From Mesorhizobium atlanticum (lineage in GTDB: Bacteria > Pseudomonadota > Alphaproteobacteria > Rhizobiales > Rhizobiaceae): a stretch of 64,000 nucleotides of DNA. This document shows, piece by piece, positions 17,472 through 26,057 of this stretch. Position numbers and translations under genes: made by a program. The notes under the pieces were generated by a model that saw nothing but the letters and a program-made list of their open reading frames with translations, was not told the origin of the DNA and did no database searches. The stretch's first letter is position 1; each line of letters begins with the position of its first letter. The stretch lies in NCBI RefSeq assembly GCF_003289965.1, contig NZ_QMBQ01000007.1:62001-126000 (forward strand), read 5' to 3'.

Positions 17472-17774
17472 ATGTCCATACAGGCAAAGATGGAAGAAAA
17501 GCTGAAAGCGGCATTTTCGCCCGAGCGGCTCGCCGTCATCAATGAAAGCCACCTTCACGCCGGCCATCACCATGTCGAGTCCGGCCATCATGCGACATTC
17601 GACGGCACCGGCGAGACGCATTTCCGCGTCCGCATTGTCTCGCCGCGTTTTGCCGGCATGAGCCGCATTGACCGCCACCGCGCCGTCAACGAACTGCTTG
17701 CCGACGAATTGAAGGCAGGCGTGCACGCGCTGGCGATCGAGCCGGCGGCACCCGGCGAGAAGACGCGCTGGTAG
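17472..17774 (+). CDS. BolA family protein
   Basis: 100 residues, the normal length for a BolA protein. Hallmarks are LKAAFSPERLAVINESHLHAGH, HFRVRIVSPRFAGMSRIDRH and RAVNELLADELKAGVHALAI. BolA proteins pair with monothiol glutaredoxins to bind [2Fe-2S] clusters, and some act on transcription. The His-rich segment HLHAGHHHVESGHHATF is richer in histidine than usual and may strengthen cluster or metal binding. It is divergent from the J-domain gene and ends next to the convergent hydrolase. Confidence 0.93.
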   Translation: MSIQAKMEEKLKAAFSPERLAVINESHLHAGHHHVESGHHATFDGTGETHFRVRIVSPRFAGMSRIDRHRAVNELLADELKAGVHALAIEPAAPGEKTRW

Positions 17775-18581
17775 TCAGGCCACCGTTGCCTTCAGGAACG
17801 CCAGCGCCGCCGCGGTCAGGGCATCGCCATCCTGCCCGAAATCGCTATTGATCGACATATGCGTATAGGCGCTTCCGTCGAACAGCGTGACCTTGGTGCC
17901 GGTGGCGCTCAGGCGTTCCGCGAAAGCCTTTGACTCTTCGCCTCGCCCGGGCGCGCGCGAATAGGCGATGAAGGTCGGCGGATGTTTTTTGCCGTCGACA
18001 TAGCTCGACGGCGACAGCGCCGCCCATTGTTTCGGGTCGGAGAAGACACGCGCATAGGCGCGCACCATGCCGCCATGTCTCGAAAGCGCGGCAAGATCAT
18101 AGGCCCTGGTGTCGTCCAGGATCAGCGCGGCGACGGCCGGCAACCCTCCGCGCATGCCGGTCAGCGCAACAAGATGGCAGTCGGCCGAATGGCCCATGCC
18201 GACGATGCGGTCCGGATCGCCGCCATGCCGGGCGATGTTGGCGCGCACATAGGCGTAGGCCTTTTCGACATCGCCGGCCTGGGTGGCGACATCCGCTTCC
18301 GGCAGCATTCGGTAATCGATCGAGACGAACACGAAACCATTAGCGAGCAGGAAGTCCGGCTTTGAGCCGACCTGACTGCGCTTGCCGAACCGCCAGGCGC
18401 CGCCATGGACGAAGAACACCACCGGCAGGTTCTTTGCGCCGGCCGGCGCGTAGATGTCGAGCTTGGCCGGGCCGTAATCGAGGGTTTGCGGGTCCGGCTG
18501 GCCCGGACGCCCCGCGGCTGACGCACCCGCCGGCGACAGCGCCGCCAGGGCTGCCACGATGAAACTGCGTCGATCGATCAT
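17775..18581 (-). CDS. Alpha/beta hydrolase, exported, with an altered nucleophile elbow
   Basis: 268 residues from ATG 18581, which has GGAG six bases upstream. The N-terminus MIDRRSFIVAALAALSPAGA looks like a Tat-type signal (RRSF). The fold is the BD-FAE/HSL-type esterase, with oxyanion loop FFVHGGAWRFGKRSQ and strand FVFVSIDYRMLPE. The nucleophile elbow is GMGHSADCHLVAL, where the usual form is GHSAGAHLVAL: the GxSxG glycine is replaced by Asp. The C-terminal His is in AYTHMSIN. Activity is therefore uncertain. Confidence 0.82.
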   Translation of the reverse strand: MIDRRSFIVAALAALSPAGASAAGRPGQPDPQTLDYGPAKLDIYAPAGAKNLPVVFFVHGGAWRFGKRSQVGSKPDFLLANGFVFVSIDYRMLPEADVATQAGDVEKAYAYVRANIARHGGDPDRIVGMGHSADCHLVALTGMRGGLPAVAALILDDTRAYDLAALSRHGGMVRAYARVFSDPKQWAALSPSSYVDGKKHPPTFIAYSRAPGRGEESKAFAERLSATGTKVTLFDGSAYTHMSINSDFGQDGDALTAAALAFLKATVA

Positions 18582-18874
18582 CGCCATCTCCGGCCCGGTT
18601 GGGCAGCCGCGGGCACGGATGCTCGCTACGCGCCTCGTTTACGAACCAAAAATGACAACTTTCGGTGCGAAACCAAATCCGCTCCTTGACCGTCCGCTGG
18701 CAATCACCACGTATGTTCATAGGCGAGCATTTGCGGCCGAATCGGGGTGTCCCGAAGGCCAATACCGGAGTGCATTGTGCGCTTCCCCTTCACGTGAAGG
18801 GAACCACAATGCTTTCCGGCGGTTGATGAAGCGATGAGCCGATTGGCAGCCTATCGGCTCCGAGGCAAAGCATC

Positions 18875-20824
18875 ATGCGCGAGAACCAATCCGACGTCTT
18901 CGATCTGTTTTCGGAGATCTATTCCAACGCGGCCCAGGAAGAGATCAGCCTCCAGCAATACCTGCTGGCCTGCCGCGAGGACAAATCCATGTACGCCTCG
19001 GCGCCCGAACGCATGGTAGATGCGATCGGCGAGCCGAATCTGGTCGATACCAGCAAGGACGAGCGGCTCGGCCGCATTTTCTCCAACCGCACCATCAAGA
19101 TTTATCCTTCCTTTTCCGACTTCTACGGAATGGAGGATACGATCGAGCGCATCGCCGGATATTTCCGCTACGCCTCGCAAGGCCTCGAGGAACGCAAGCA
19201 GATCCTCTATCTTCTCGGCCCGGTCGGCGGCGGCAAATCCTCGCTCGCCGAACGGCTGAAGAAGCTGATGGAGGAGCGGCCCATCTACACGCTCAAGGTC
19301 GGCAACCAGATCAGCCCGATCTTCGAATCGCCGCTCGGCCTTTTCCATCCCGACCGCATGGGCGATCTGCTGGAGGATAAATACGGCATCGCCCGCCGTC
19401 GCCTGAACGGACTGATCTCGCCCTGGGCGGCCAAGCGCCTGGATGAGCTGTCGGGCGACATCTCGAAATTCAGCGTCGTCAAGCTGATGCCGTCACGGCT
19501 GCGCCAGATCGCCATCGCCAAGACCGAGCCGGGCGACGAGAACAATCAGGACGTCTCGGCCCTGGTCGGCAAGGTCGACATCAGGCAGTTGGAGCATTTC
19601 AGCCAGTCCGACCCGGACGCCTATTCCTACAGCGGCGGCCTCAACCGGACGACGCAAGGCCTGCTCGAATTCGTCGAGATGTTCAAGGCGCCGATCAAGG
19701 TCCTGCACCCATTGCTGACGGCAACCCAGGAAGGCAGCTATAACGGCACCGAGAATTTCGGCGCCTTCCCCTATCAGGGCATCGTCGTCGCCCATTCCAA
19801 CGAATCGGAATGGCAGCAGTTCAAGAACAACAAGAACAATGAGGCCTTCCTCGACCGCATCCTGGTGGTCAAGGTTCCCTATTGCCTGCGCATCACCGAG
19901 GAGCGGCAAATCTACGAGAAGCTGTTGCGCGAAAGCGAGCTGGCAAAGAGCCCCTGCGCGCCCGAAGTGCTGGACATTCTCAGCCGCTTCACCGTGTCGA
20001 CCCGCCTTGCCGAGCACGAGAACTCGCCGCTCTACACCAAGATGCGCGCCTATGACGGCGAGAACCTCAAAGAGATCGACCCGAAGGCGAAGTCCGTCCA
20101 GGAATATCGCGATGCCGCCGGCGTCGACGAGGGCATGACCGGGGTCAGCACGCGTTTCGCCTTCAAGATCCTGTCGCAGACCTTCAACTACGACACCAAG
20201 GAGGTGGCCGCCGATCCGGTCCACCTGATGTACATCCTCGAAGAGGCGATCAAGCGCGAGCAATTCCCGAAAGAAACGGAGGCCGCCTATCTTGAGTTCA
20301 TCAAGTCGGAACTCGCTAGCCGCTATGCCGAGTTCATCGGCCACGAGATCCAGAAGGCCTATCTGGAATCCTACAGCGAGTACGGCCAGAACCTCTTCGA
20401 CCGCTACATCGCCTATGCCGATGCCTGGATCGAGGATCAGGACTACAAGGACCCTGACACCGGCCAGATACTCAACCGCGAGGTTCTGGAGAAGGAATTG
20501 TCGCAGGTCGAAAAGCCGGCCGGCATCGCCAACCCCAAGGACTTCCGCAACGAAGTGGTCAAGTTCACCTTGCGCGCCCGGGCGCGCAACCATGGCCGCA
20601 ATCCTTCCTGGACGAGTTATGAAAAGCTTCGCGAGGTTATCGAGAAGCGCATGTTCGGCCAGGTCGAGGACCTGTTGCCGGTGATCAGCTTCGGCTCCAA
20701 GCAGGACAGCGTCACGGAGAAGCGGCACAATGAATTCGTGCAGCGCATGGTGGAGCGCGGCTATACCCAACGGCAGGTGCGCCGATTGGTCGACTGGTAC
20801 ATGCGCGTGAACAAGGCGGGTTGA
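18875..20824 (+). CDS. prkA: PrkA-family serine protein kinase (YeaG-like)
   Basis: 649 residues. The N-terminal half is an AAA+ domain with Walker A LGPVGGGKSSLAERL near residue 115. The C-terminal half is the PrkA kinase-like domain, with ASRYAEFIGHEIQKAYLESY and RNHGRNPSWTSYEKLREVIE. E. coli YeaG acts in stationary phase and nitrogen starvation. It is first of three genes with DUF444 and SpoVR, spaced 19 and 11 bases apart, so they form one operon. The 290-base upstream region includes TTGACC at 18686-18691 but no convincing -10 at normal spacing. Confidence 0.95.
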   Translation: MRENQSDVFDLFSEIYSNAAQEEISLQQYLLACREDKSMYASAPERMVDAIGEPNLVDTSKDERLGRIFSNRTIKIYPSFSDFYGMEDTIERIAGYFRYASQGLEERKQILYLLGPVGGGKSSLAERLKKLMEERPIYTLKVGNQISPIFESPLGLFHPDRMGDLLEDKYGIARRRLNGLISPWAAKRLDELSGDISKFSVVKLMPSRLRQIAIAKTEPGDENNQDVSALVGKVDIRQLEHFSQSDPDAYSYSGGLNRTTQGLLEFVEMFKAPIKVLHPLLTATQEGSYNGTENFGAFPYQGIVVAHSNESEWQQFKNNKNNEAFLDRILVVKVPYCLRITEERQIYEKLLRESELAKSPCAPEVLDILSRFTVSTRLAEHENSPLYTKMRAYDGENLKEIDPKAKSVQEYRDAAGVDEGMTGVSTRFAFKILSQTFNYDTKEVAADPVHLMYILEEAIKREQFPKETEAAYLEFIKSELASRYAEFIGHEIQKAYLESYSEYGQNLFDRYIAYADAWIEDQDYKDPDTGQILNREVLEKELSQVEKPAGIANPKDFRNEVVKFTLRARARNHGRNPSWTSYEKLREVIEKRMFGQVEDLLPVISFGSKQDSVTEKRHNEFVQRMVERGYTQRQVRRLVDWYMRVNKAG

Positions 20825-20843
20825 CGAACGCCCGAACGGTGCC

Positions 20844-22154
20844 ATGCCGATCTTCATCGACCGCCGTCTAAACCCGAAAGACAAGAGCCTTGGCAATCGC
20901 CAGCGCTTCCTCAGGCGTGCCCGCGAGGATCTCAAGCGCAGCATCCGCGACAAGGTCCGCACCGGCGGCATTGCCGAGCTCGACCGCGAACACGCCGTGC
21001 CGATGCCGCGCAAGGGCACCGACGAACCGAGCTTCGGCGACGACAGGCAAAGTGGCCGGCGCCAGCACATCCTGCCGGGCAACAAGACGTTCAGCCCCGG
21101 CGATCTCATCGACAAGCCTGGCGGCGGCGGAGGCTACGGATCGGCTCCGGGGACCACGGAATCCGAAGACGACTTCCGCTTCGTGCTGTCGCGCGAGGAG
21201 GTGCTCGACCTTTTCTTCGAGGACCTCGAATTACCGGATCTGGTCAAGCTCAACCTCAAGCAGATACTGAGCTTCAAGCCGAGGCGGGCAGGCTTCGCCG
21301 CAAGCGGCGCGCCGACCAACATCAATGTCGGACGCACGATGCGCAACAGCCACGGCCGGCGTATCGCGCTGAGACGCCCCAAGCAGGCGGAGGTGGACGA
21401 AATCGCCCGGCAGATCGCCGAGTTGGAAGCGAAGCCGGCAAGCGCCGCCGTGCGCGAACGCATCACGGCGCTGCGCGAAGAGCTCGAGCGGCTTGAGCGC
21501 CGGCGCAGGCGGATTGCCTATGTCGATCCGGTCGACATCCGTTTCAACCGCTTCGATCCACAGCCGGTGCCCAATGCGAACGCGGTCATGTTCTGCCTGA
21601 TGGACGTCTCGGGTTCGATGGGAGAGCGCGAGAAGGATCTGGCCAAACGCTTCTTCGTTCTGCTGCATCTGTTCCTGACGCGCCGCTATGAACGCATCGA
21701 GGTCGTCTTCATCCGCCACACCCACCAAGCCAAGGAGGTGGACGAGCAGACGTTCTTCTACCACACCGAAAGCGGTGGCACGGTCGTCTCCACCGCGCTC
21801 GAGGAAATGCATCGCATCATCAAAGAACGCTATCCGGTCGCCGAATGGAACATCTATGCCGCCCAGGCCTCCGACGGTGACAACTTCGCCACCGACTCCG
21901 AGCGCTGCATAGAACTGCTCGACCGCAAGCTCATGCGGCTTTGCCAGTATTTCGCCTATGTGGAGATCATCGACGAGCGGGAAAGCCATATCTTCGGCTC
22001 GACCGAGAACGGCACGTCGCTCTGGCGCGCCTACAACGCCGTCGACGGCAAATGGCCGAACTTCCAGATGAGGCGCATTGCTGCGCCGGCCGATATTTAC
22101 CCGGTCTTCCGCGAGCTCTTCGCCAGGCAGCCCGCCCTGCGCAAGAGCGCTTGA
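20844..22154 (+). CDS. DUF444 VWA protein (YeaH/YhbH family)
   Basis: 436 residues. The N-terminus (IFIDRRLNPKDKSLGNRQRF) and the DDFRFVLSREEVLDLFFEDL segment are diagnostic for DUF444. A C-terminal VWA domain has the metal site CLMDVSGSMGEREKDLAKRF. It is the partner of PrkA in the conserved trio. The pairing of an AAA+ enzyme with a VWA protein parallels CobS/CobT. It starts 19 bases after prkA and ends 11 bases before the SpoVR gene. Confidence 0.95.
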   Translation: MPIFIDRRLNPKDKSLGNRQRFLRRAREDLKRSIRDKVRTGGIAELDREHAVPMPRKGTDEPSFGDDRQSGRRQHILPGNKTFSPGDLIDKPGGGGGYGSAPGTTESEDDFRFVLSREEVLDLFFEDLELPDLVKLNLKQILSFKPRRAGFAASGAPTNINVGRTMRNSHGRRIALRRPKQAEVDEIARQIAELEAKPASAAVRERITALREELERLERRRRRIAYVDPVDIRFNRFDPQPVPNANAVMFCLMDVSGSMGEREKDLAKRFFVLLHLFLTRRYERIEVVFIRHTHQAKEVDEQTFFYHTESGGTVVSTALEEMHRIIKERYPVAEWNIYAAQASDGDNFATDSERCIELLDRKLMRLCQYFAYVEIIDERESHIFGSTENGTSLWRAYNAVDGKWPNFQMRRIAAPADIYPVFRELFARQPALRKSA

Positions 22155-22165
22155 GGGCTTCTGCA

Positions 22166-23710
22166 ATGGTCAGCCAGGCGCGCAAATCCGAATTGCTGTT
22201 TTCCGGCTCGGACTGGAATTTTGCAAAGCTGTCCCGCGTCTATGACGAGATCGAGGCGCTCGGCACCGAAGAGCTGGGCCTCGACATCTATCCTGTGCAG
22301 ATGGAGGTGATCTCTTCCGAGCAGATGCTCGATGCCTATTCCTCGGTCGGCATGCCGCTGATGTACCGGCATTGGTCGTTCGGAAAGCGTTTCCTCTACG
22401 ACGAGTTTCTCTACCGCAAGGGCGCGCGCGGCCTGGCCTATGAGTTGGTCATCAACTCCAATCCCTGCATCGTCTATCTCATGGAAGAGAACACCATGGC
22501 CCTGCAGGCCCTGGTGACAGCGCATGCCGCGCTCGGGCACAACCATTTCTTCAAGAACAATCATCTCTTTCGGCAATGGACCGATGCGGGCGGCATTCTG
22601 AGCTATCTGGATTTTGCCAAGGGCTATATCGCCCGATGCGAGGAACGGCATGGCCTGGCGGCCGTGGAAGCAATCCTGGACTCGGCCCACGCGCTGATGG
22701 AGCAGGGCGTGTTCCGCTACCATCGGCCGCCGAAACTGTCGTCCGAGCAGCAGCGCGAGGGGCTGCGCGAGCGCCTCGAATACGAGGAGCGCTCCTTCAG
22801 CGATTTGTGGCGAACGCTGCCGCCGTCGCAGGGAAAGACCAAGCCGGAAGTGGGGGATGAAATCCTTGCCGAGCGGAAGAAATCGCTCAAGCTGCCGGAG
22901 GAGAACCTGCTCTATTTCCTGGAGAAGAACAGCCTCGTCCTCGAGCCGTGGCAGCGCGAGATCGTCAGGATCGTGCGCGTCATCGCGCAATATTTCTACC
23001 CGCAGCGGCAAACCCAGGTGATGAACGAAGGCTGCGCCACCTTCGTGCACTACACGATCATGAACACGCTGTTCGATCGTGGCCGCATCAGCGAAGGCGC
23101 CATGCTCGAGATCCTGCGCAACCACTCGAACGTGGTCTTCCAGCCGACCTATGACGATCCGCGCTACTCCGGCATCAATCCCTATGCGCTCGGCCTCGAC
23201 ATGATGCAGGATATCCAGCGTATCTCGACCGTGCCCACCGCCGAGGACCGCGACTGGTTCCCGGACATCGCCGGCCGCGGCGACTGGCGCGACACCCTGC
23301 TCGACGCCTGGGCCAACCACCGCGACGAATCCTTCATCCGCCAGTATCTGAGCCCGGCGCTGATCCGCAAATGGCGGCTCTTCGTGCTGGCCGACGGCGC
23401 TGACGAGCCGCATTACGAGGTGGCCTCGATCCACAATGAGCGCGGCTATGCCAGGATACGGTCGGCGCTGGCGCAAAGCTACGATATCGGTGCCAGCCGC
23501 CCCGACATCCAGGTGGTCGACGTCGACCTGCTGGGCGACCGGCATCTGCGGCTGCAGCACAAGGTCAAGGACGGCATCATGCTCGAGGGCCAGAGCCGCG
23601 ACGCAACCCTGCGCCATATCCGCAACCTTTGGGGCTACGAGGTCAGCCTGGCCGCAATCGACGCCGGGACCGGCGCGACGCTCAGCGAGCGCTGGACGAA
23701 GGAATTGTGA
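22166..23710 (+). CDS. SpoVR family protein
   Basis: 514 residues from ATG 22166, the family's usual length. Diagnostic stretches are GLDIYPVQMEVISSEQMLDA near residue 35, YRHWSFGKRFLYDE, MEENTMALQALVTAHAALGH and QVMNEGCATFVHYTIMNTLF, the latter including a metalloprotease-like pattern. SpoVR (E. coli YcgB) is linked to PrkA and YeaH and to cell-envelope changes under starvation; the molecular role is not settled. An upstream in-frame extension reads through the DUF444 gene and is not real. Element A copy 2 begins 20 bases after the stop. Confidence 0.95.
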   Translation: MVSQARKSELLFSGSDWNFAKLSRVYDEIEALGTEELGLDIYPVQMEVISSEQMLDAYSSVGMPLMYRHWSFGKRFLYDEFLYRKGARGLAYELVINSNPCIVYLMEENTMALQALVTAHAALGHNHFFKNNHLFRQWTDAGGILSYLDFAKGYIARCEERHGLAAVEAILDSAHALMEQGVFRYHRPPKLSSEQQREGLRERLEYEERSFSDLWRTLPPSQGKTKPEVGDEILAERKKSLKLPEENLLYFLEKNSLVLEPWQREIVRIVRVIAQYFYPQRQTQVMNEGCATFVHYTIMNTLFDRGRISEGAMLEILRNHSNVVFQPTYDDPRYSGINPYALGLDMMQDIQRISTVPTAEDRDWFPDIAGRGDWRDTLLDAWANHRDESFIRQYLSPALIRKWRLFVLADGADEPHYEVASIHNERGYARIRSALAQSYDIGASRPDIQVVDVDLLGDRHLRLQHKVKDGIMLEGQSRDATLRHIRNLWGYEVSLAAIDAGTGATLSERWTKEL

Positions 23711-23729
23711 GATCGCAAGCCGCTCCGCC

Positions 23730-23833
23730 TAGAGCAATTCCAGGAAAAGTGTGAGCGGTTTTCCGTTCGGAATTGCGTAAAAACAAGGGGATAGAGCGGT
23801 TCGCCGTTTCCGTGAAACGGTGAAACGCTCTAG
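23730..23833. repeat. Dispersed palindromic element A, copy 2
   Basis: Nearly identical over its length to copy 1, with ends TAGAGC and GCTCTA forming an inverted pair, and the internal palindrome CCGTTTCCGTGAAACGG. It lies 20 bases after the SpoVR stop and abuts element B, sharing a CTAG at 23830-23833. It may act as a 3' end for the prkA operon. Confidence 0.88.
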
Positions 23834-23974
23834 GTGTGTTGAGATTCAGGTCAGGCCGAGCCGAAAGTGGTGGCTTCCGAGAACCGGAGCGGAGCGTACT
23901 TAAGTACGTGAGCACCGGAAGCGCAGGAGGCCTCCATTCGCAGGCCGGCATCACCTGAACATCGACACACCTAG
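23830..23974. repeat. Dispersed palindromic element B, copy 1
   Basis: Terminal inverted repeats CTAGGTGTGT (23830-23839) and ACACACCTAG (23965-23974) are perfect. A second, inner pair (ATTCAGGT and ACCTGAA) follows. The centre has a 14-base perfect palindrome CGTACTTAAGTACG. A related copy is at 61463-61593. The stop codon TAG of the CorC-like gene (23971-23973, minus strand) lies inside the right terminal repeat. Confidence 0.85.
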
Positions 23975-24867
23975 CTTTCGCTGGCGGGCCTGATCCTCAA
24001 CCTCGCAATGCGGTTCTTGTCGCGCTTCATCACGACGAAACGCTTGCCGTGAAAGGTGAAAGCCTGCTTTTCCTCGGGGATCGACTGCGTCTCGTGGATG
24101 ACGAGACCGGCGATCGTGGTGGCCTCCTCGTCGGGCAGATCCCAGTCGAGCGCGCGGTTCAAGTCGCGGATCGGCACGGTGCCGTCGACGACGACCGAGC
24201 CGTCGGCTTCTTTCTTGACGCCCTGCATGTCGACATCGTGCTCGTCGGCGATCTCGCCGACGATCTCCTCGATGATGTCTTCCAGCGTCACCAGCCCTTC
24301 TACCTCGCCATACTCGTCGACGACGATGGCGAAATGCGTCTTGCGCCGCAGGAAGGCGTTGAGCTGTTCCTGCAAGGTGGTGGTGTCCGGCACGAACCAA
24401 GGCTTCGCCGCGATCTTCATGACGTCGATCCGCGAAAAGTCGTTGCCGACCTCGTGGAGGGCCCTCAGCAGGTCTTTCGCGTGCAGGACGCCGACGATGT
24501 TGTCGAGCGAGCCCTTCCACAGTGGCATGCGGGTGTGCGGACTCGTGAGGATCTCGCGCACCACTGCCTCGGGCGCATTGTCGGCATTGACCGAACGCAT
24601 ATTGGTGCGATGGACCATGATATCCGACACTTCGAGCTCTTCGAGGTCGAAGAGGCCCTCGAGCCGGTTGCGCTCCTCGCGGCCGGCTTCGCCGTCGCGA
24701 CGGGAATCGTCGCTGTCATGATCCTTGCCGTTGCGCTCGGATCGCTGCGGCGGCTCGATCGGCCGCAGCGCGTAGCCGAAAGCGGCAAGCAGGCGGGCGC
24801 GGAACAGAAGCGCCGAAAGCAGGATGACGGCGAGGACGGCGGCGACGATCCAGCCGGCGTCGGTCAT
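23971..24867 (-). CDS. CorC/HlyC-type CBS-domain protein lacking the DUF21 domain
   Basis: 298 residues. A single N-terminal membrane helix (AGWIVAAVLAVILLSALLF) is followed by a charged linker rich in Asp, Arg and Glu. Two CBS motifs come next (LEELEVSDIMVHRTNMRSVN, then THFAIVVDEYGEVEGLVTLE) and then a CorC_HlyC transporter-associated domain. Full-length relatives are about 430 residues and carry a four-helix DUF21/CNNM membrane domain, which is absent here, suggesting an internal deletion. The ATG overlaps the aroB stop (ATGA), and the stop codon lies in the end of element B. Confidence 0.85.
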   Translation of the reverse strand: MTDAGWIVAAVLAVILLSALLFRARLLAAFGYALRPIEPPQRSERNGKDHDSDDSRRDGEAGREERNRLEGLFDLEELEVSDIMVHRTNMRSVNADNAPEAVVREILTSPHTRMPLWKGSLDNIVGVLHAKDLLRALHEVGNDFSRIDVMKIAAKPWFVPDTTTLQEQLNAFLRRKTHFAIVVDEYGEVEGLVTLEDIIEEIVGEIADEHDVDMQGVKKEADGSVVVDGTVPIRDLNRALDWDLPDEEATTIAGLVIHETQSIPEEKQAFTFHGKRFVVMKRDKNRIARLRIRPASES

Positions 24868-26057
24868 CCGGAACGGCTCCTCTTGGACCGTTCGGAACGG
24901 CTCCTCTTGGACCGTTCGGGATGGCTTGCTTTGAGCGTTGCGGGATGGCTTGTCTTGAGGAAAGCCAGCACTTCCGAGGGCGGCACGTCCTTGGCGATGA
25001 ATGACTGGCCTATGCCGCGCGTCAGGATGAAGGTCAGCGCGCCGCGCGAGACCTTCTTGTCCTGGGTGATGAAGCCGAGCAGCGCATCGGCGTCGGGCAG
25101 TTCGCCCGGAATATCGGCCATGCGCCAGGGCAGGCCGACGGCGCGCAGATGCGCTTCAACGCGTTCCGCGTCGTCCGGGCTTGCCAGGTTGAGCCGCGCC
25201 GAGAATCGATGCGCCAGCGCCATGCCGATGGCGACGCCCTCGCCATGGACGAGGCGGGATCCGTCATATTGCGTGGCGGCCTCCAGCGCATGGCCGAATG
25301 TGTGGCCGAGATTGAGCAGCGCGCGGTCGCCGGTCTCGAACTCGTCGCGGGCAACGACGTCGGCCTTGGCGCGGCAGGCCTCGGCGATCGCCTCGACCCG
25401 CGCGGGGCCGCCGGCAAAGACTTGCCCCCAGTTCTGTTCCAGCCAAGCGAAGAATGCCGGGCGATCGATCAGTCCGTATTTGGCGAGCTCGGCATAGCCG
25501 GCGCGGAACTCGCGGATAGGCAGCGTGTCGAGCACTTGAGTGTCTGCGAGCACCAGCCTGGGCTGGTGGAAGACGCCGACCAGGTTCTTGCCGCGCGGGC
25601 TGTTGATGCCGGTCTTGCCGCCGACGGAGGAATCGACCTGCGCCAGGAGCGAGGTCGGGATCTGTACGAAATTCATGCCGCGCCGCACGATGCCGGACGC
25701 GAAGCCGGCCAGGTCGCCGATGACGCCGCCGCCGAGCGCGATCACGACGTCGCGGCGTTCGAGCTTTGCGGCGAGCACGCCGTCGACCACCTCCTCGAGA
25801 TGGGCGAAACTCTTGGTCTTCTCGCCGGCCGGCAGCGTGATGACAGCGGACTGGATACCGCCTTTCTCCAATCCCGCCTTCAGCGTGTCGAGATGCGCGG
25901 CGGCGACGTTCTCGTCGGTTACGATGGCCGCGCGGGTGCCGGGAAGCCGGCGCGCGATCTCCTCGCCGGAGCGCGCAAGCAGCCCCGAGCCGATCAATAT
26001 GTCATAGGCGCGCTCGCCCAGCCCGACCTCGACCTTCACCGGTTCGGCATGGCTCAC
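24864..26057 (-). CDS. aroB: 3-dehydroquinate synthase, with a repeat-expanded C-terminus
   Basis: 397 residues. AroB converts DAHP to 3-dehydroquinate, the second step of the shikimate pathway. Hallmarks: ALGGGVIGDLAGFASGIVRR, VQIPTSLLAQVDSSVGGKTG, the Zn ligands in EFRAGYAELAKYGLI and LNLGHTFGHALE, and RLVHGEGVAIGMALAHRF. Usual length is about 370-380. The extra residues come from four 8-residue repeats at the C-terminus: AFLKTSHP, ATLKASHP, then ERSKRSRS twice, then Gly. The catalytic core looks intact. It overlaps aroK upstream and the CorC-like gene downstream by ATGA. Confidence 0.96.
   Translation of the reverse strand: MSHAEPVKVEVGLGERAYDILIGSGLLARSGEEIARRLPGTRAAIVTDENVAAAHLDTLKAGLEKGGIQSAVITLPAGEKTKSFAHLEEVVDGVLAAKLERRDVVIALGGGVIGDLAGFASGIVRRGMNFVQIPTSLLAQVDSSVGGKTGINSPRGKNLVGVFHQPRLVLADTQVLDTLPIREFRAGYAELAKYGLIDRPAFFAWLEQNWGQVFAGGPARVEAIAEACRAKADVVARDEFETGDRALLNLGHTFGHALEAATQYDGSRLVHGEGVAIGMALAHRFSARLNLASPDDAERVEAHLRAVGLPWRMADIPGELPDADALLGFITQDKKVSRGALTFILTRGIGQSFIAKDVPPSEVLAFLKTSHPATLKASHPERSKRSRSERSKRSRSG
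24870..24965 (-). repeat. Four 24-base tandem units coding the AroB tail
   Basis: Units at 24942-24965, 24918-24941, 24894-24917 and 24870-24893. The last two are identical (plus-strand GGAACGGCTCCTCTTGGACC...), while the first two are diverged relatives. Because the unit is a multiple of three, the frame stays open, adding a Ser/Arg/Lys-rich tail to AroB just ahead of the downstream start codon. Confidence 0.88.

Noticed and set aside
3918..24965. Short tandem repeats as CRISPR arrays
   Set aside because: Units of 18 and 24 bases follow each other without spacers, and no cas genes are present.
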